Origin: Nostocoides sp. F2B08
GTDB lineage: Bacteria; Actinomycetota; Actinomycetes; Actinomycetales; Dermatophilaceae
Direction of reading: 5' to 3'
DNA: 64,000 nucleotides
Assembly (NCBI RefSeq): GCF_009184895.1
Contig: NZ_WESE01000004.1
Location: forward strand, 519,164 to 583,163
Below, piece after piece: positions 18,008-26,670 of the stretch. Below the pieces are notes generated by a model that worked only from the letters and a program-made list of their open reading frames with translations, was not told where the DNA came from and did no database searches. The position numbers were made by a program, and so were the translations under genes. Position 1 is the first letter of the stretch; each line of letters opens with the position of its first letter.

Positions 18008-18050
18008 CCGCCAGCACGCCTATCCACGACAGAGAGGGAAGGACCACCCC

Positions 18051-18275
18051 ATGGCCAAGAAGAAGTGGGACGAGCTCACCACCAGACAGCGCGCCACCGC
18101 GCTGACCATGATGTCCATTCAGCTGTCTCTGGCGGTCAGCGCTTGGGCCGACCTGGCCACCCGCCCCGCGGACCAGGTGAACGGCAGCAAGGGCAAGTGG
18201 GCCGCCGTGATCGCGATCAACTACATCGGCCCGATCCTGTACTTCACGAAGGGCCGCAAGTCAGCCACCGCCTGA
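18051..18275 (+). CDS. Small membrane protein (PLDc_N-like)
   Basis: A 74-residue protein with two hydrophobic helices. The first is about residues 16-34 (ALTMMSIQLSLAVSAWADLA). The second, about 50-65 (WAAVIAINYIGPILYFTKGRK), ends in the GPxxYFxxGRK pattern typical of the phospholipase-D-nuclease N-terminal (PLDc_N) family of small membrane proteins. The role is unknown. It is followed by a long imperfect palindrome that could terminate transcription. Confidence 0.75.
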   Translation: MAKKKWDELTTRQRATALTMMSIQLSLAVSAWADLATRPADQVNGSKGKWAAVIAINYIGPILYFTKGRKSATA

Positions 18276-18292
18276 GCGAAGGCCGCGACCGG

Positions 18293-18352
18293 TTGTGTCA
18301 TGGAGACACGCCGACGAACCGTGTGCGACGTCGGCGCGTCTCCATGACACAA
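18293..18352. repeat. 60-base imperfect palindrome between convergent genes
   Basis: Two 24-base arms (18293-18316 and 18329-18352) pair with a single mismatch around a 12-base loop. The arms read TTGTGTCATGGAGACACG... and its complement. The hairpin starts 17 bases after the small membrane protein stop and lies 47 bases from the stop of the convergent gene, so it could act as a bidirectional terminator. It is much longer than a normal terminator stem and has no U-tract, which suggests a dispersed repeat of REP/MITE type. Confidence 0.75.
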
Positions 18353-18399
18353 CGCCCGGATGCGGAGCAAGCGGAGCCGCACCGCCTCCGAGTACGCGC

Positions 18400-19164
18400 T
18401 CAGTACGCCTGCTCTTCCTCGCGCGGCAGCGGGGGCGCGTCCCACTCGTCGTCGCTCGTCCGCAGCACGGCGAGCGCGACGATCGCAAAGCCGAGCGTCG
18501 TCGCACCCCAGCCCCCGATGACGTCGAGCGCCCGGCTCGGGACGAGGACAGCCGAGATGACGTGGACCGGCTGCGCGACGACGATGAGCACGCCGACCCA
18601 CCAGTGCACGAGCCCCGAGCGCGCGACCGCGATGCCGAGCAGGATCAGTCCGAGCAGATGGCCGAAGACGAAGGCGAGGATGCCGACCAGCCCGGTCGGG
18701 TGATCCATGACGAGGGTGGACACGTCGACCACCGTCGCGTCGTCGTAGCCGGCTCGCAGCATCGCCTCGGCAACGACGTCGCTCGACCCGACCATCGCCC
18801 CGAGCGCGTACGCCATGAACAGCACCCCTGAGCCGATCGTGGCGAGCACCGGCACCCGGCGCCGCAGCGCGAAGCCGAGCGCCAGCGCACCGAGCAGCAT
18901 GAACGGATAGCCGAGCAGCGCCAACCAGTTGAGCGCCGCCATCCCGCCGAGGTTGTCGGCCATGATGGGGACCGCCTCGTCCGTCGTCTGGTCCGTCCAG
19001 TACGGCATGACCCACCGCATGAAGGTCACCGCCAACGGCCCGAGCGGGATGACGATCGCGGCGAGGATCCGCCAGGTGCGGCGCAGGTCCCGCCGCGTCG
19101 CGACCGCGACGGGCACGGCCGCTGGCGCACCGGACGACGGTGGTGGGGTGAGGGTCTCGGACAT
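18400..19164 (-). CDS. Integral membrane protein of unknown function
   Basis: A 254-residue protein with about seven hydrophobic segments (ILAAIVIPLGPLAVTFMRWVMPYW; GMAALNWLALLGYPFMLLGALALGFAL; VLATIGSGVLFMAYALGAMVGSS; and others). The N-terminal 35 residues are Pro/Ala-rich. The composition resembles actinobacterial DUF4386-like or unnamed multi-pass proteins; no catalytic motif is seen. ATG 19164 is supported by AGGAGG five bases upstream. It diverges from the NarL-type histidine kinase gene at 19337. Confidence 0.75.
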   Translation of the reverse strand: MSETLTPPPSSGAPAAVPVAVATRRDLRRTWRILAAIVIPLGPLAVTFMRWVMPYWTDQTTDEAVPIMADNLGGMAALNWLALLGYPFMLLGALALGFALRRRVPVLATIGSGVLFMAYALGAMVGSSDVVAEAMLRAGYDDATVVDVSTLVMDHPTGLVGILAFVFGHLLGLILLGIAVARSGLVHWWVGVLIVVAQPVHVISAVLVPSRALDVIGGWGATTLGFAIVALAVLRTSDDEWDAPPLPREEEQAY

Positions 19165-19336
19165 GTCAGCCTCCTGGACTGTGCTGTGACTGGGACGTCG
19201 ACTAGGACTGGACCAGTGCCGGGCGGCGGTTCGCCCGACCCCTGCCAGCCTGTCGGCGGCGGCCCGCGAAAGCCTCGTGGCGCATACCGAATCCGTCGCC
19301 CGGGCGGACCCCGACAAAGCCTCCGTGCCTGCACTG

Positions 19337-21337
19337 ATGACGCGGCCGCCGCCGCGGCCCTACCGTGGGCTCGTGCCCTGGCCCAAGCGCGTGACGGTGG
19401 CCCTGTGGGCCGCTACGGCGGTGTTGTTGCTCCTCTCGCTCTGGGCGACCATCGACCTCGGCGGGCGCGCCAACATCTTCGTCACCGCCCTCTCATGGGT
19501 CGTCGTCATCGCGCCGCTCGCGGCCGGCTACCTCGTCATCCGTCACGACCCGGCCAACTGGGTCGGCACGTGGCTCACCGCCGCCGGCACGGCGATCGCG
19601 CTCATCAACGCGCACGGCACATGGCAGGACGCCCTCGCCGCCGAGCCGAGCGGACTGCCTGCGAGCCCCCTCCTGTGGGTCCTCACCCAGGGCGTGTGGA
19701 TGGCGTGGTTCGTGCCGTATGCGATGGTCGTCGCCCTCTTTCCCGACGGCCGACCCTGGGGTCGGGTCGGGCGGGCGAGCGTCGTGGCGCTGCTGACGAT
19801 TCCCGTGCTGTTCAACCTGCTCACCGCGGTCATCCCCGAGCCGCTCATGCCGCCGCTGGACGACTGGCCGCGCCCGCTCGGCACGCATCCGGTCGGCTAC
19901 CTCTCCCTCGCGCTGCTGCCGTTCTTCCTGCTGGCGCTCATCGGCCCGGGCGTCTCGCTATGGCGTAGGCACGCGGCGAGCACCGACCCGCGCGCACGCG
20001 CCCAGATGCGCTGGATGCTGCTCGCCGCGTCGCTCCTGCCCGCCACGCTCGTGCTGTGCTGGGTGGGCTACCTCGTCGTCGGCGGACCCGAGCCGGTCGT
20101 CGTCGGCCTCGTCGCGTTCAACCTCGCGATGCCGGCCGCGACGTTCGTCGCGATGCTGCGCCACGACCTCTACGACGTGGACCGGGCGATCGTGCTCGCC
20201 GGCGTCTACGGGATCCTCGCCGTCGGCGTCCTCGCAGGGTATGCGCTGGTCTCGGGCCTCCTCGGCCGCACCCTGGGCGCGGACTCGGTCACCGCCGCCG
20301 TCGTCGCGACGGTGGCGGTGATGATCGCGCTCCTCCCGGCCCGCTCGTTCCTGCTCCGCGTGCTGGGACGCCGTCTTCACCCGCGGCGCGCAGCCGCCCT
20401 GGACGCCGTTGCCGCGCTGGCCGAGCGGGTCGGCGCCGGGCGCGACGAACCGGAGCGGCTGGAGGAGGTGCTGCGCGAGGCATTGCGGGACGACGGCCTG
20501 CGGGTGGGCTACCGACGGCCCGGGGGCACCGCATACCTCGACGTCTCCGGCGAGCCGGTCGAGGACGTGCGGGGACAGCCGATCCGCTCCGGCGGGCACG
20601 ATGTCGGGCTCGTCGTGCCAGGGCCACGTGGAGCGCCGGTGCCGAGCGAGATCCTCACGGCCAGTGGGCTGCTCGCCGACCAGGTCCGGCTGCGGCGCGA
20701 GCTCGCCGACGCACTGGCCGAGGTCGAGGCGAGCCGCGAGCGGCTGCTGGAGGCGGGCTACGAAGAGCGGCGGCGCCTGGAGACGGACCTGCACGACGGC
20801 GCGCAGCAGCGGCTCGTCTCGCTCGGCATGCGGCTGCGGGTGGCTCAGCGGCACGCGGCGTCCGGGCAGCCGGTCGACCTCGACACCCTCGTCGACACAG
20901 CCGTCACCCAGATCGCCGACGCGGTCGGCGAGCTGCGCGCCATCGCCCACGGCCTGCGCCCCAGCTCACTCGACGACGGGCTGCCGGCGGCGCTTGACAA
21001 CCTCACCCGCTCCAGCGCCCTGCCGGTCGAGGTGTCGTACTCGGCCAACGGCATCCCCGACCACGTCAGCCTCACTGCGTACTACGTTGCGAGCGAGGGC
21101 GTCGCGAACGCCGTCAAACACGCCGGCGCATCGCGGGTCGCGATCGACGTGCGACACGACGACGAGCACCTGCGGGTCGTCGTCCGCGACGACGGGGCCG
21201 GTGGGGCGAAGGTCGTGCCGGGCTCGGGGCTGGCGCGGCTGCGGGACCGGGTGCACGCTCACGGCGGGTCGCTCGACGTGAGCAGCCCTCTCGCGCAGGG
21301 CACCTCGATCGAGGCGGTGATCCCGTGCGGATCGTGA
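19337..21337 (+). CDS. NarL-type membrane sensor histidine kinase
   Basis: A 666-residue protein. The N-terminal half (about residues 18-340) has roughly nine transmembrane helices. The C-terminal half is a HisKA_3 domain with phospho-acceptor H486 in RRRLETDLHDGAQQRLVSLGMRLR, followed by an HATPase domain (EGVANAVKHAG N-box, VRDDGAGGAKVVPGSGLARLRDRV). It probably senses a membrane or envelope signal and phosphorylates the LuxR-type regulator whose gene overlaps it by 13 bases. ATG 19337 is preferred over an upstream in-frame GTG at 19277, because membrane-kinase homology begins close to it. Confidence 0.88.
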   Translation: MTRPPPRPYRGLVPWPKRVTVALWAATAVLLLLSLWATIDLGGRANIFVTALSWVVVIAPLAAGYLVIRHDPANWVGTWLTAAGTAIALINAHGTWQDALAAEPSGLPASPLLWVLTQGVWMAWFVPYAMVVALFPDGRPWGRVGRASVVALLTIPVLFNLLTAVIPEPLMPPLDDWPRPLGTHPVGYLSLALLPFFLLALIGPGVSLWRRHAASTDPRARAQMRWMLLAASLLPATLVLCWVGYLVVGGPEPVVVGLVAFNLAMPAATFVAMLRHDLYDVDRAIVLAGVYGILAVGVLAGYALVSGLLGRTLGADSVTAAVVATVAVMIALLPARSFLLRVLGRRLHPRRAAALDAVAALAERVGAGRDEPERLEEVLREALRDDGLRVGYRRPGGTAYLDVSGEPVEDVRGQPIRSGGHDVGLVVPGPRGAPVPSEILTASGLLADQVRLRRELADALAEVEASRERLLEAGYEERRRLETDLHDGAQQRLVSLGMRLRVAQRHAASGQPVDLDTLVDTAVTQIADAVGELRAIAHGLRPSSLDDGLPAALDNLTRSSALPVEVSYSANGIPDHVSLTAYYVASEGVANAVKHAGASRVAIDVRHDDEHLRVVVRDDGAGGAKVVPGSGLARLRDRVHAHGGSLDVSSPLAQGTSIEAVIPCGS

Positions 21338-21978
21338 TCGGCGAGGACTCGGCGCTGTTCCGTGAGGGGCTGGCGGCGCTGTTGGGTGAGCTGGGACACG
21401 AGGTCGTCGCCTCGGCCGCGGACGCGCCCTCCGCGCTCGCGGCGGTCCTCGAGCACCGGCCCGATGTCGCCGTGCTCGACATCCGGATGCCGCCGAACAA
21501 TGCCCACGACGGCGCCGAGGTCGCCGCCGAGGTGCGGCGGCGGGCACCCGAGGTGGGGGTGCTCCTGCTGTCGCAACACGTCGAGACGCGGCTCTCCGTA
21601 GAGCTGGTCGCGACCGGCCGGTTCGGCTACCTGCTCAAGGACCGGGTGCTCGACGTCGACGAGTTCGTCGACGCGCTCAGTCGCGTTGCGGCGGGCGGCT
21701 CGGCGCTCGACCCCGAGGTCGTCGCGCGACTGCTGGCCGGCGGTCGCGACTCCCTGTCCGCGCTCACGCGACGCGAGCTCGAAGTGCTCGCGCTCATGGC
21801 CGAGGGCCTCGCCAACCCCGGAATCGCCGCTCGGCTCGTCCTCGCCGAGCGAACCGTCGAGTCGCATGTCGGCAGCATCCTCGCCAAGCTCGGCCTCAGC
21901 GAGGGCGGCCCGTCGGAGCACCGCCGGGTCCGCGCCGTGCTCGCCTACCTCGAGGCGCGCCACGGGAGGGCCGGCTGA
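21325..21978 (+). CDS. NarL/LuxR-family response regulator
   Basis: A 217-residue regulator. The receiver domain has D8 (GEDSALF), phospho-acceptor D52 (VAVLDIRMPP) and K in YLLKDRV. A C-terminal LuxR-type HTH follows (LTRRELEVLALMAEGLANPGIAARLVLAERTVESHVGSILAKLGL). The GTG start at 21325 lies within the last codons of the kinase gene, so the pair is translationally coupled. It ends eight bases from the convergent amidohydrolase gene. Confidence 0.9.
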   Translation: MRIVIGEDSALFREGLAALLGELGHEVVASAADAPSALAAVLEHRPDVAVLDIRMPPNNAHDGAEVAAEVRRRAPEVGVLLLSQHVETRLSVELVATGRFGYLLKDRVLDVDEFVDALSRVAAGGSALDPEVVARLLAGGRDSLSALTRRELEVLALMAEGLANPGIAARLVLAERTVESHVGSILAKLGLSEGGPSEHRRVRAVLAYLEARHGRAG

Positions 21979-21985
21979 GCCCGTC

Positions 21986-23197
21986 TCAGCCGCCCGCGAT
22001 GACGTGGCCGTCGCGGACCACCCACTGCGGCGCGGCGTGCTCGCGCAGGACGTCGACGACCCGCTCCTGGTCATGGATGCAGAGATTGGCCGGATTCCCC
22101 TCGTGAATGCGGTGGCCAGGCAGTCCGAGCACGTCGGCCGCGCGGGTGGTGACGAGCTCGAGCAGGTGTCGCTGCTCGACCGCGCTGAGGAAGCCGAGGA
22201 GGTGCGCGGCGAGGAAGGCGACCTCGAGCATGTTGTGCCGACCGAACGGGTAGTACGCGTCCTCGATGTCGTCCTGCCCGAGTGCGACCGGCAGCCCCTC
22301 GTCGATGAACCGGCGCACCGGCAGGTGCAGCGGCCCGGTGTGCGGGTCGGAGACGAAGCCGAGTCCGGCCCTGCGCGCCAGCCCGATGAGTCGCAGCAGT
22401 GAGGGTTCCGGATAGGTGCCCAACGCCCGTGCGTGGCATGCCACCCCGCGTCCCAGGAGGTCGTGGCGGAGCATCGCCTCGGCGAGCATCCCCGTCGTGC
22501 GCAGCGAGGGGTCACCTGAGTCGTCGACGAGCATCGCCACCCGCCTGCCCTGCGCGGAGGCGAGGGAGCAGGCCCACTCGACGTGCGCATACGCATCGGT
22601 ATCCGTGTGCTCGATCCACGGGATGCCGCCGACGACATCGGCCCCCATCCGCAGCGCCTCCTCGCACAGCTCGGCCGCGCCCTCGTCGCGGATGAGACCG
22701 TCCTGCGGGAACGCGACCACCTGCAGGTCGACCCGCCCGCGGTACTCCTCGCGCACGGCGAGGACCGACTCCATCCCGACCAGCCCAGCGGTCGTGTCGA
22801 CGTCGACGAAGGCCAGCACGTGGAGTGTGCCGTAGCGGACCGCCTCGTCCAGCGCGCGCCGCACGTTGGGCTCGATCCAGGACCGGTCGTACTGCCGCTT
22901 GACCGCCGACGCGAGCTCGATCGAGGTCATCGCGCCGCCCATCGACCCGGCGGTGTAGGCCCCGAGTGCCTCGTCCCCGACCATCGGGAGCGTGTAGACC
23001 TTCTCGAGGTGCATGTGACCGTTGACGAACGACTCCGTGACGAGTCGGCCGTCGGCGTCGAGCACGTCTGCCGCCTCTTGCTCGGGAGTGCGGACGTCGG
23101 ATGCATCGGCGATGCGCGCATACCGGCCGTCGCGGATGTCGATCGACACGACCCGCCCATCGACGAGGCGGGCGTTGCGGATGAGGAGGTCGCTCAT
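21986..23197 (-). CDS. Amidohydrolase, cytosine-deaminase (CodA)-like
   Basis: A 403-residue metal-dependent hydrolase. The Zn/Fe ligand motif FVNGHMHLEK places H61 and H63 as in E. coli CodA. Further conserved segments are GIPWIEHTD, VAMLVDDSGDP (where CodA usually has HVDE), GVACHARALGTYP and LPVALGQDDIEDAYYPFG, whose Asp serves as catalytic acid. It could deaminate cytosine, creatinine or a related ring, or act on N-acyl substrates. The change from HVDE to LVDD removes a residue important for cytosine deamination, so the substrate probably differs. Confidence 0.78.
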   Translation of the reverse strand: MSDLLIRNARLVDGRVVSIDIRDGRYARIADASDVRTPEQEAADVLDADGRLVTESFVNGHMHLEKVYTLPMVGDEALGAYTAGSMGGAMTSIELASAVKRQYDRSWIEPNVRRALDEAVRYGTLHVLAFVDVDTTAGLVGMESVLAVREEYRGRVDLQVVAFPQDGLIRDEGAAELCEEALRMGADVVGGIPWIEHTDTDAYAHVEWACSLASAQGRRVAMLVDDSGDPSLRTTGMLAEAMLRHDLLGRGVACHARALGTYPEPSLLRLIGLARRAGLGFVSDPHTGPLHLPVRRFIDEGLPVALGQDDIEDAYYPFGRHNMLEVAFLAAHLLGFLSAVEQRHLLELVTTRAADVLGLPGHRIHEGNPANLCIHDQERVVDVLREHAAPQWVVRDGHVIAGG

Positions 23198-23324
23198 GAC
23201 CCGACCCTAGGGTGCGCCTGCAGCGGTGGTGTCTTTCGCATCGACTCAGCGGCGACTTCGCCTGGCCCGGCTCGTTCATCGGCTGATCCTGCGAGAGTCC
23301 AGACGACGCCAGCGCAGACCGAGG

Positions 23325-23349
23325 GCCCGGCACCAGTTGGGTGCCGGGC
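23325..23349 (-). terminator. Terminator hairpin of the cyclase-STAND gene
   Basis: GCCCGGCACC (23325-23334) and GGTGCCGGGC (23340-23349) form a perfect 10-bp GC stem with a 5-base loop, 30 bases downstream of the minus-strand stop at 23380. Confidence 0.65.
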
Positions 23350-23379
23350 GGTGGCGTCCTCACAGACCCGTGCGCGCCT

Positions 23380-26289
23380 TCACAAAGCCGGCTGCGCGCG
23401 ACGAAGCTGGTGCTCGGCCAGGTCGAGCGCCTCGTCGATGTCGAGGACCGCATCATCCGTGCCGGCCGGCGTCGACTCCGCATCGAGCCGCAACTCAGCC
23501 GACTCCCACTGGTCGAGGAGCCGCCGAGGAACGAGCGGGGTGAGTGGGACACCGAGCTCTGCGCGGCCACGCGTCGCCGCTGCCAGGAGGCGCGCAGCCA
23601 CCGTTTCCTGCCCGGAGGCGGCGAGCACCGTTCCGGACGCCTCGAGCGCGTCGAGCCGCAGGTCGCTACCGAGGGTGCGACTCAGCTCGGCGGCCCGCAG
23701 GGCGTCGCCCGCAGCCACGCCGAGGTCGCCGAGGAGTGCTCGGCACGAGGCCAGCTGGGCTAGGGCCAGCGACATCCGCGGATGGAAGCCCAGTTCGCTC
23801 GCAATGGCCAGCGAGCGCTCGAGCAACGGAACCGCCTCGTCGAGCCGGCCCTGCTGGATCCTCGCCTCGGCGAGCGACTCGGCCGCCTCTCCGATCCCCT
23901 CGGGCGTATTCAGCGACTCGAACATGCTCAGGCTCGACCCCAGCAGCTCTTCTGCTTCGTCGAACCGCCCCTCGGTCGCGGCGATATAGCCGAGGTTGTT
24001 CAGCGCGTGCGCCTGCCCCCACGTGTTCCCCGCCCCTTGCATCAGCACCAGGGCAGAGTTGAGCTCTTCGACCGCCTCCGCTCGCCGATCCGCCATCGCC
24101 AGCACCGCACCCACACGTATGCGCAGCTCACCTTCCCCGACCGGGTCGTGAACCCTGCGGAAGGCCTCGATGGCCTCCACGGCGCGGCTCTCCGGCATGC
24201 CGCCAGGCCGCCGGAGGTCGAGCGCGAGCTGCTCGGAGAGTACCTGCGACAGCAGTGCGTCCTCGCCACGCTCGCGCAGCAGCCGCTCCGCTGCCGCCAG
24301 CGTCACCTCCACCTGGGCGAAGTCGGCCTGCTCCACCCCGAGCCTGGCGGCCACGAGCAGCAGCGACGCGTGCAGAACCGGGTCGGTCGGGCGCTCGGCC
24401 AGGACCCGCTTGACCAGGTGGCGTCCGGTCGTGAGCTGCGCTCGGAGCCGCCAGTACCCGTGCATCCCGACGGCGATCCGCCCCGCCCGGTCCGGGTCGC
24501 CCTGCTCCAGACACCAGCCGATCGCCGCCACCACGTCGGCGGACTCCTCCTCGGCCCGGTTGAGGAGCTCTGCCTGGCGCGGCCCGAACAGGTCGGCGGC
24601 GATCTCCTCTGTGAGCGCCTCATAGTGCCGGGCGTGCTCATCGCGGCACCGCGGCAGGTCCTCGGCCACCTCCTGCGCGTAGGCCTTGACCGACTCGAGC
24701 ATGGCGAAGCGCGATCGCCCGTCGGGCGTGGCCAGTCGACGCAGGAAGCTCTTGTTCACCAGGGAGGTCAACACGTCCAGCACCGGCTCTGCATCGTCGG
24801 CGGTGACCTGCTCCGCCGTGGCGAGCAGCACCGGTGCGGCGAACACGCTCAACTGCTCGAGGAGCCGCCGCTCCGGGGGGCCGAGCAGTTCGTGGCTCCA
24901 GGCGATCGCGCCGCGGAGCGTCCGCTGCCGTTCGGGCAGGTCCGACGGGCCTCCGGTGAGCACCCCCAGGCGGCTCTCCAACCGGGTGGCGAGCTCCTGC
25001 GGTGACAGCACGCCCACCCGCGCCGCTGCGAGCTCGATGGCCAGCGGCAGACCCTCCAACCGGTGGGCCACCTCGGCCAGCGCGCCGGCGTTGGTCTCAT
25101 CCACCTCGAAGCCCGGCACGACCGCCTGCGCCCGGTCGACGAAGAGGCGGACGGCGTCGATGTCGCGCAGCCGCTGCGGCGACATCGGCGTACCCGCCGG
25201 GGGCACCGGGAGGGTGTCCACGACATAGGCCTGCTCGCCGCGGATCCGCAGCACCTCGCGGCTGGTCACGACCACGGAGATCCCGGGGGCCTCGTCGAGC
25301 AGCTCGGCGACGGTGCCGGCCGCTGACATGAGGTGCTCGACGTTGTCGAGCAGCACGAGGTGGCGCTGACCGCGGGTGTACTCCCCCAGGGCGACGACCG
25401 GGTCGCGCTCTGCGACATCTGCCAGTCCCATCGCGCCGGTGATCGCGGCTCCGACCAGACCCGGATCCTGGACCTCGGCGAGACGGACCAGCCACACCCC
25501 GTTCGGGAATTCCGCGAGCGCATTCCGCGCCAGATGGAGCGCCAGGCGCGTCTTGCCGGTGCCGCCGGGCCCGGTCAGCGTGATGAGCCTTCGGGTGGGC
25601 AGCAGAGCAGCCAGCTCATCGAGCTCCGCGGTGCGGCCGACAAAGCTCGTGCGCTCCCGGGGCAGGTTCGTCGGCGTCGCGGTCTGCGTCGACAGCGGAG
25701 GGAAGTCCCTGGTCAGGCCATCGCCGACGAGCTGGAAGAGGTGCTCCGGTTCGGAGATGTCCTTGAGACGATGCAGTCCGACGTCGATGACGTCGAGCCC
25801 CGGAGGCAGCGGCGCGGCCAGCGCACGCGTCGCCGAGGACAGCAGGACCTGGCCTCCGTGGGCAGCGCCGCTGATGCGGGCGGCGCGGTTGACGTCGTGT
25901 CCCACATAGGAGCCCGGCCCGTGCTCCGGCGTGCCGGTGTGCAGGCCCATCCGCACCTTGACATCGACCCTGTCCGGCCATCGGTGGGCTGCCAGCGCAA
26001 GTTGCGCCTCGGCTGCTGCGGCCAGGGCGTCGCGCGCCCGTGCGAAGACCGCGAACATGGCGTCACCCTCGGTGCCGAACTCGAGCCCACCGTTTGCTGC
26101 AATGCTGCTGCGGAGCAGCTGGAAGTGGTCGCTCAGCACGGTCGCGAACTTCGAGCCGAGACGCTCCACCAGCCGCGTGGACCCCTGCAGGTCGGTGAAC
26201 AGCAACGTGACGGTGCCGCTCGGCAGCCGACCACCCCGACCTTCGGGCGCGTCCGACCTGGTCGTTGTGGGCCCCACGTCGTTCATCAT
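23380..26289 (-). CDS. Adenylate/guanylate cyclase - NB-ARC/AAA - TPR regulator (STAND protein)
   Basis: A 969-residue multidomain protein. A class III nucleotide cyclase domain spans residues 25-190, with metal-binding D33 (FTDLQGST) and D76 (GTEGDAMF) and the VRMGLHTG and VGHDVNRAARI motifs. A STAND NTPase follows, with Walker A GPGGTGKTR at 240-248, Walker B HLVLLDNVEHL near 355, and SVVVTSREVLRI. The rest (about 600-969) is helical TPR-like repeats. Such proteins are thought to couple nucleotide cyclisation to sensing through an ATP-switched oligomer. There is no C-terminal LuxR HTH, unlike many relatives. It is monocistronic, with a terminator 30 bases after the stop. It diverges from the UBP zinc-finger gene. 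Confidence 0.85.
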   Translation of the reverse strand: MMNDVGPTTTRSDAPEGRGGRLPSGTVTLLFTDLQGSTRLVERLGSKFATVLSDHFQLLRSSIAANGGLEFGTEGDAMFAVFARARDALAAAAEAQLALAAHRWPDRVDVKVRMGLHTGTPEHGPGSYVGHDVNRAARISGAAHGGQVLLSSATRALAAPLPPGLDVIDVGLHRLKDISEPEHLFQLVGDGLTRDFPPLSTQTATPTNLPRERTSFVGRTAELDELAALLPTRRLITLTGPGGTGKTRLALHLARNALAEFPNGVWLVRLAEVQDPGLVGAAITGAMGLADVAERDPVVALGEYTRGQRHLVLLDNVEHLMSAAGTVAELLDEAPGISVVVTSREVLRIRGEQAYVVDTLPVPPAGTPMSPQRLRDIDAVRLFVDRAQAVVPGFEVDETNAGALAEVAHRLEGLPLAIELAAARVGVLSPQELATRLESRLGVLTGGPSDLPERQRTLRGAIAWSHELLGPPERRLLEQLSVFAAPVLLATAEQVTADDAEPVLDVLTSLVNKSFLRRLATPDGRSRFAMLESVKAYAQEVAEDLPRCRDEHARHYEALTEEIAADLFGPRQAELLNRAEEESADVVAAIGWCLEQGDPDRAGRIAVGMHGYWRLRAQLTTGRHLVKRVLAERPTDPVLHASLLLVAARLGVEQADFAQVEVTLAAAERLLRERGEDALLSQVLSEQLALDLRRPGGMPESRAVEAIEAFRRVHDPVGEGELRIRVGAVLAMADRRAEAVEELNSALVLMQGAGNTWGQAHALNNLGYIAATEGRFDEAEELLGSSLSMFESLNTPEGIGEAAESLAEARIQQGRLDEAVPLLERSLAIASELGFHPRMSLALAQLASCRALLGDLGVAAGDALRAAELSRTLGSDLRLDALEASGTVLAASGQETVAARLLAAATRGRAELGVPLTPLVPRRLLDQWESAELRLDAESTPAGTDDAVLDIDEALDLAEHQLRRAQPAL

Positions 26290-26364
26290 TGCGTCCGCCC
26301 GCCTCGCACGTCCAGAACGACCCGCACAGGTCTAGCATCGAAGCAGTCGTTCCGAGGAGGAGCC

Positions 26365-26670
26365 ATGGCGGAGCCGCCCTGCCAGCACCTTGACCGCGTG
26401 CGCGATGTGCGACCGTCGGCCCAGGGATGCGAAGACTGCCTCGCGATGGGAGCGCGGTGGGTGCACCTGCGGATCTGCATGACCTGCGGGCACATCGGCT
26501 GCTGCGACAGCTCGCCGAACCGGCACGCCACCGAGCACTGGCACGCCCACGGGGACCACCCGTTGGTGCGCTCGTTCGAGCCGGGGGAGAACTGGTGGTG
26601 GTGCTACCCCGACCACGTGGCGTTCGAGGTCGAGGGCGCCGAACCGGCGCCGTCGTACGCGCGGACATGA
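26365..26670 (+). CDS. UBP-type zinc finger protein
   Basis: A 101-residue protein made almost entirely of a UBP-type (ZnF-UBP) zinc finger: CQHLDRV...CEDCLAMG..WVHLRICMTCGHIGCCDSSPNRHATEHWHAHGDHPLVRSFEPGENWWWCY. All the Cys/His ligands of the family appear present. In eukaryotes this fold binds the free C terminus of ubiquitin; bacterial copies, common in actinobacteria, have no known partner. GAGGAGG lies eight bases before the ATG. Its stop overlaps the start of the DUF5996 gene (ATGA), so the two are co-translated. Confidence 0.88.
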   Translation: MAEPPCQHLDRVRDVRPSAQGCEDCLAMGARWVHLRICMTCGHIGCCDSSPNRHATEHWHAHGDHPLVRSFEPGENWWWCYPDHVAFEVEGAEPAPSYART

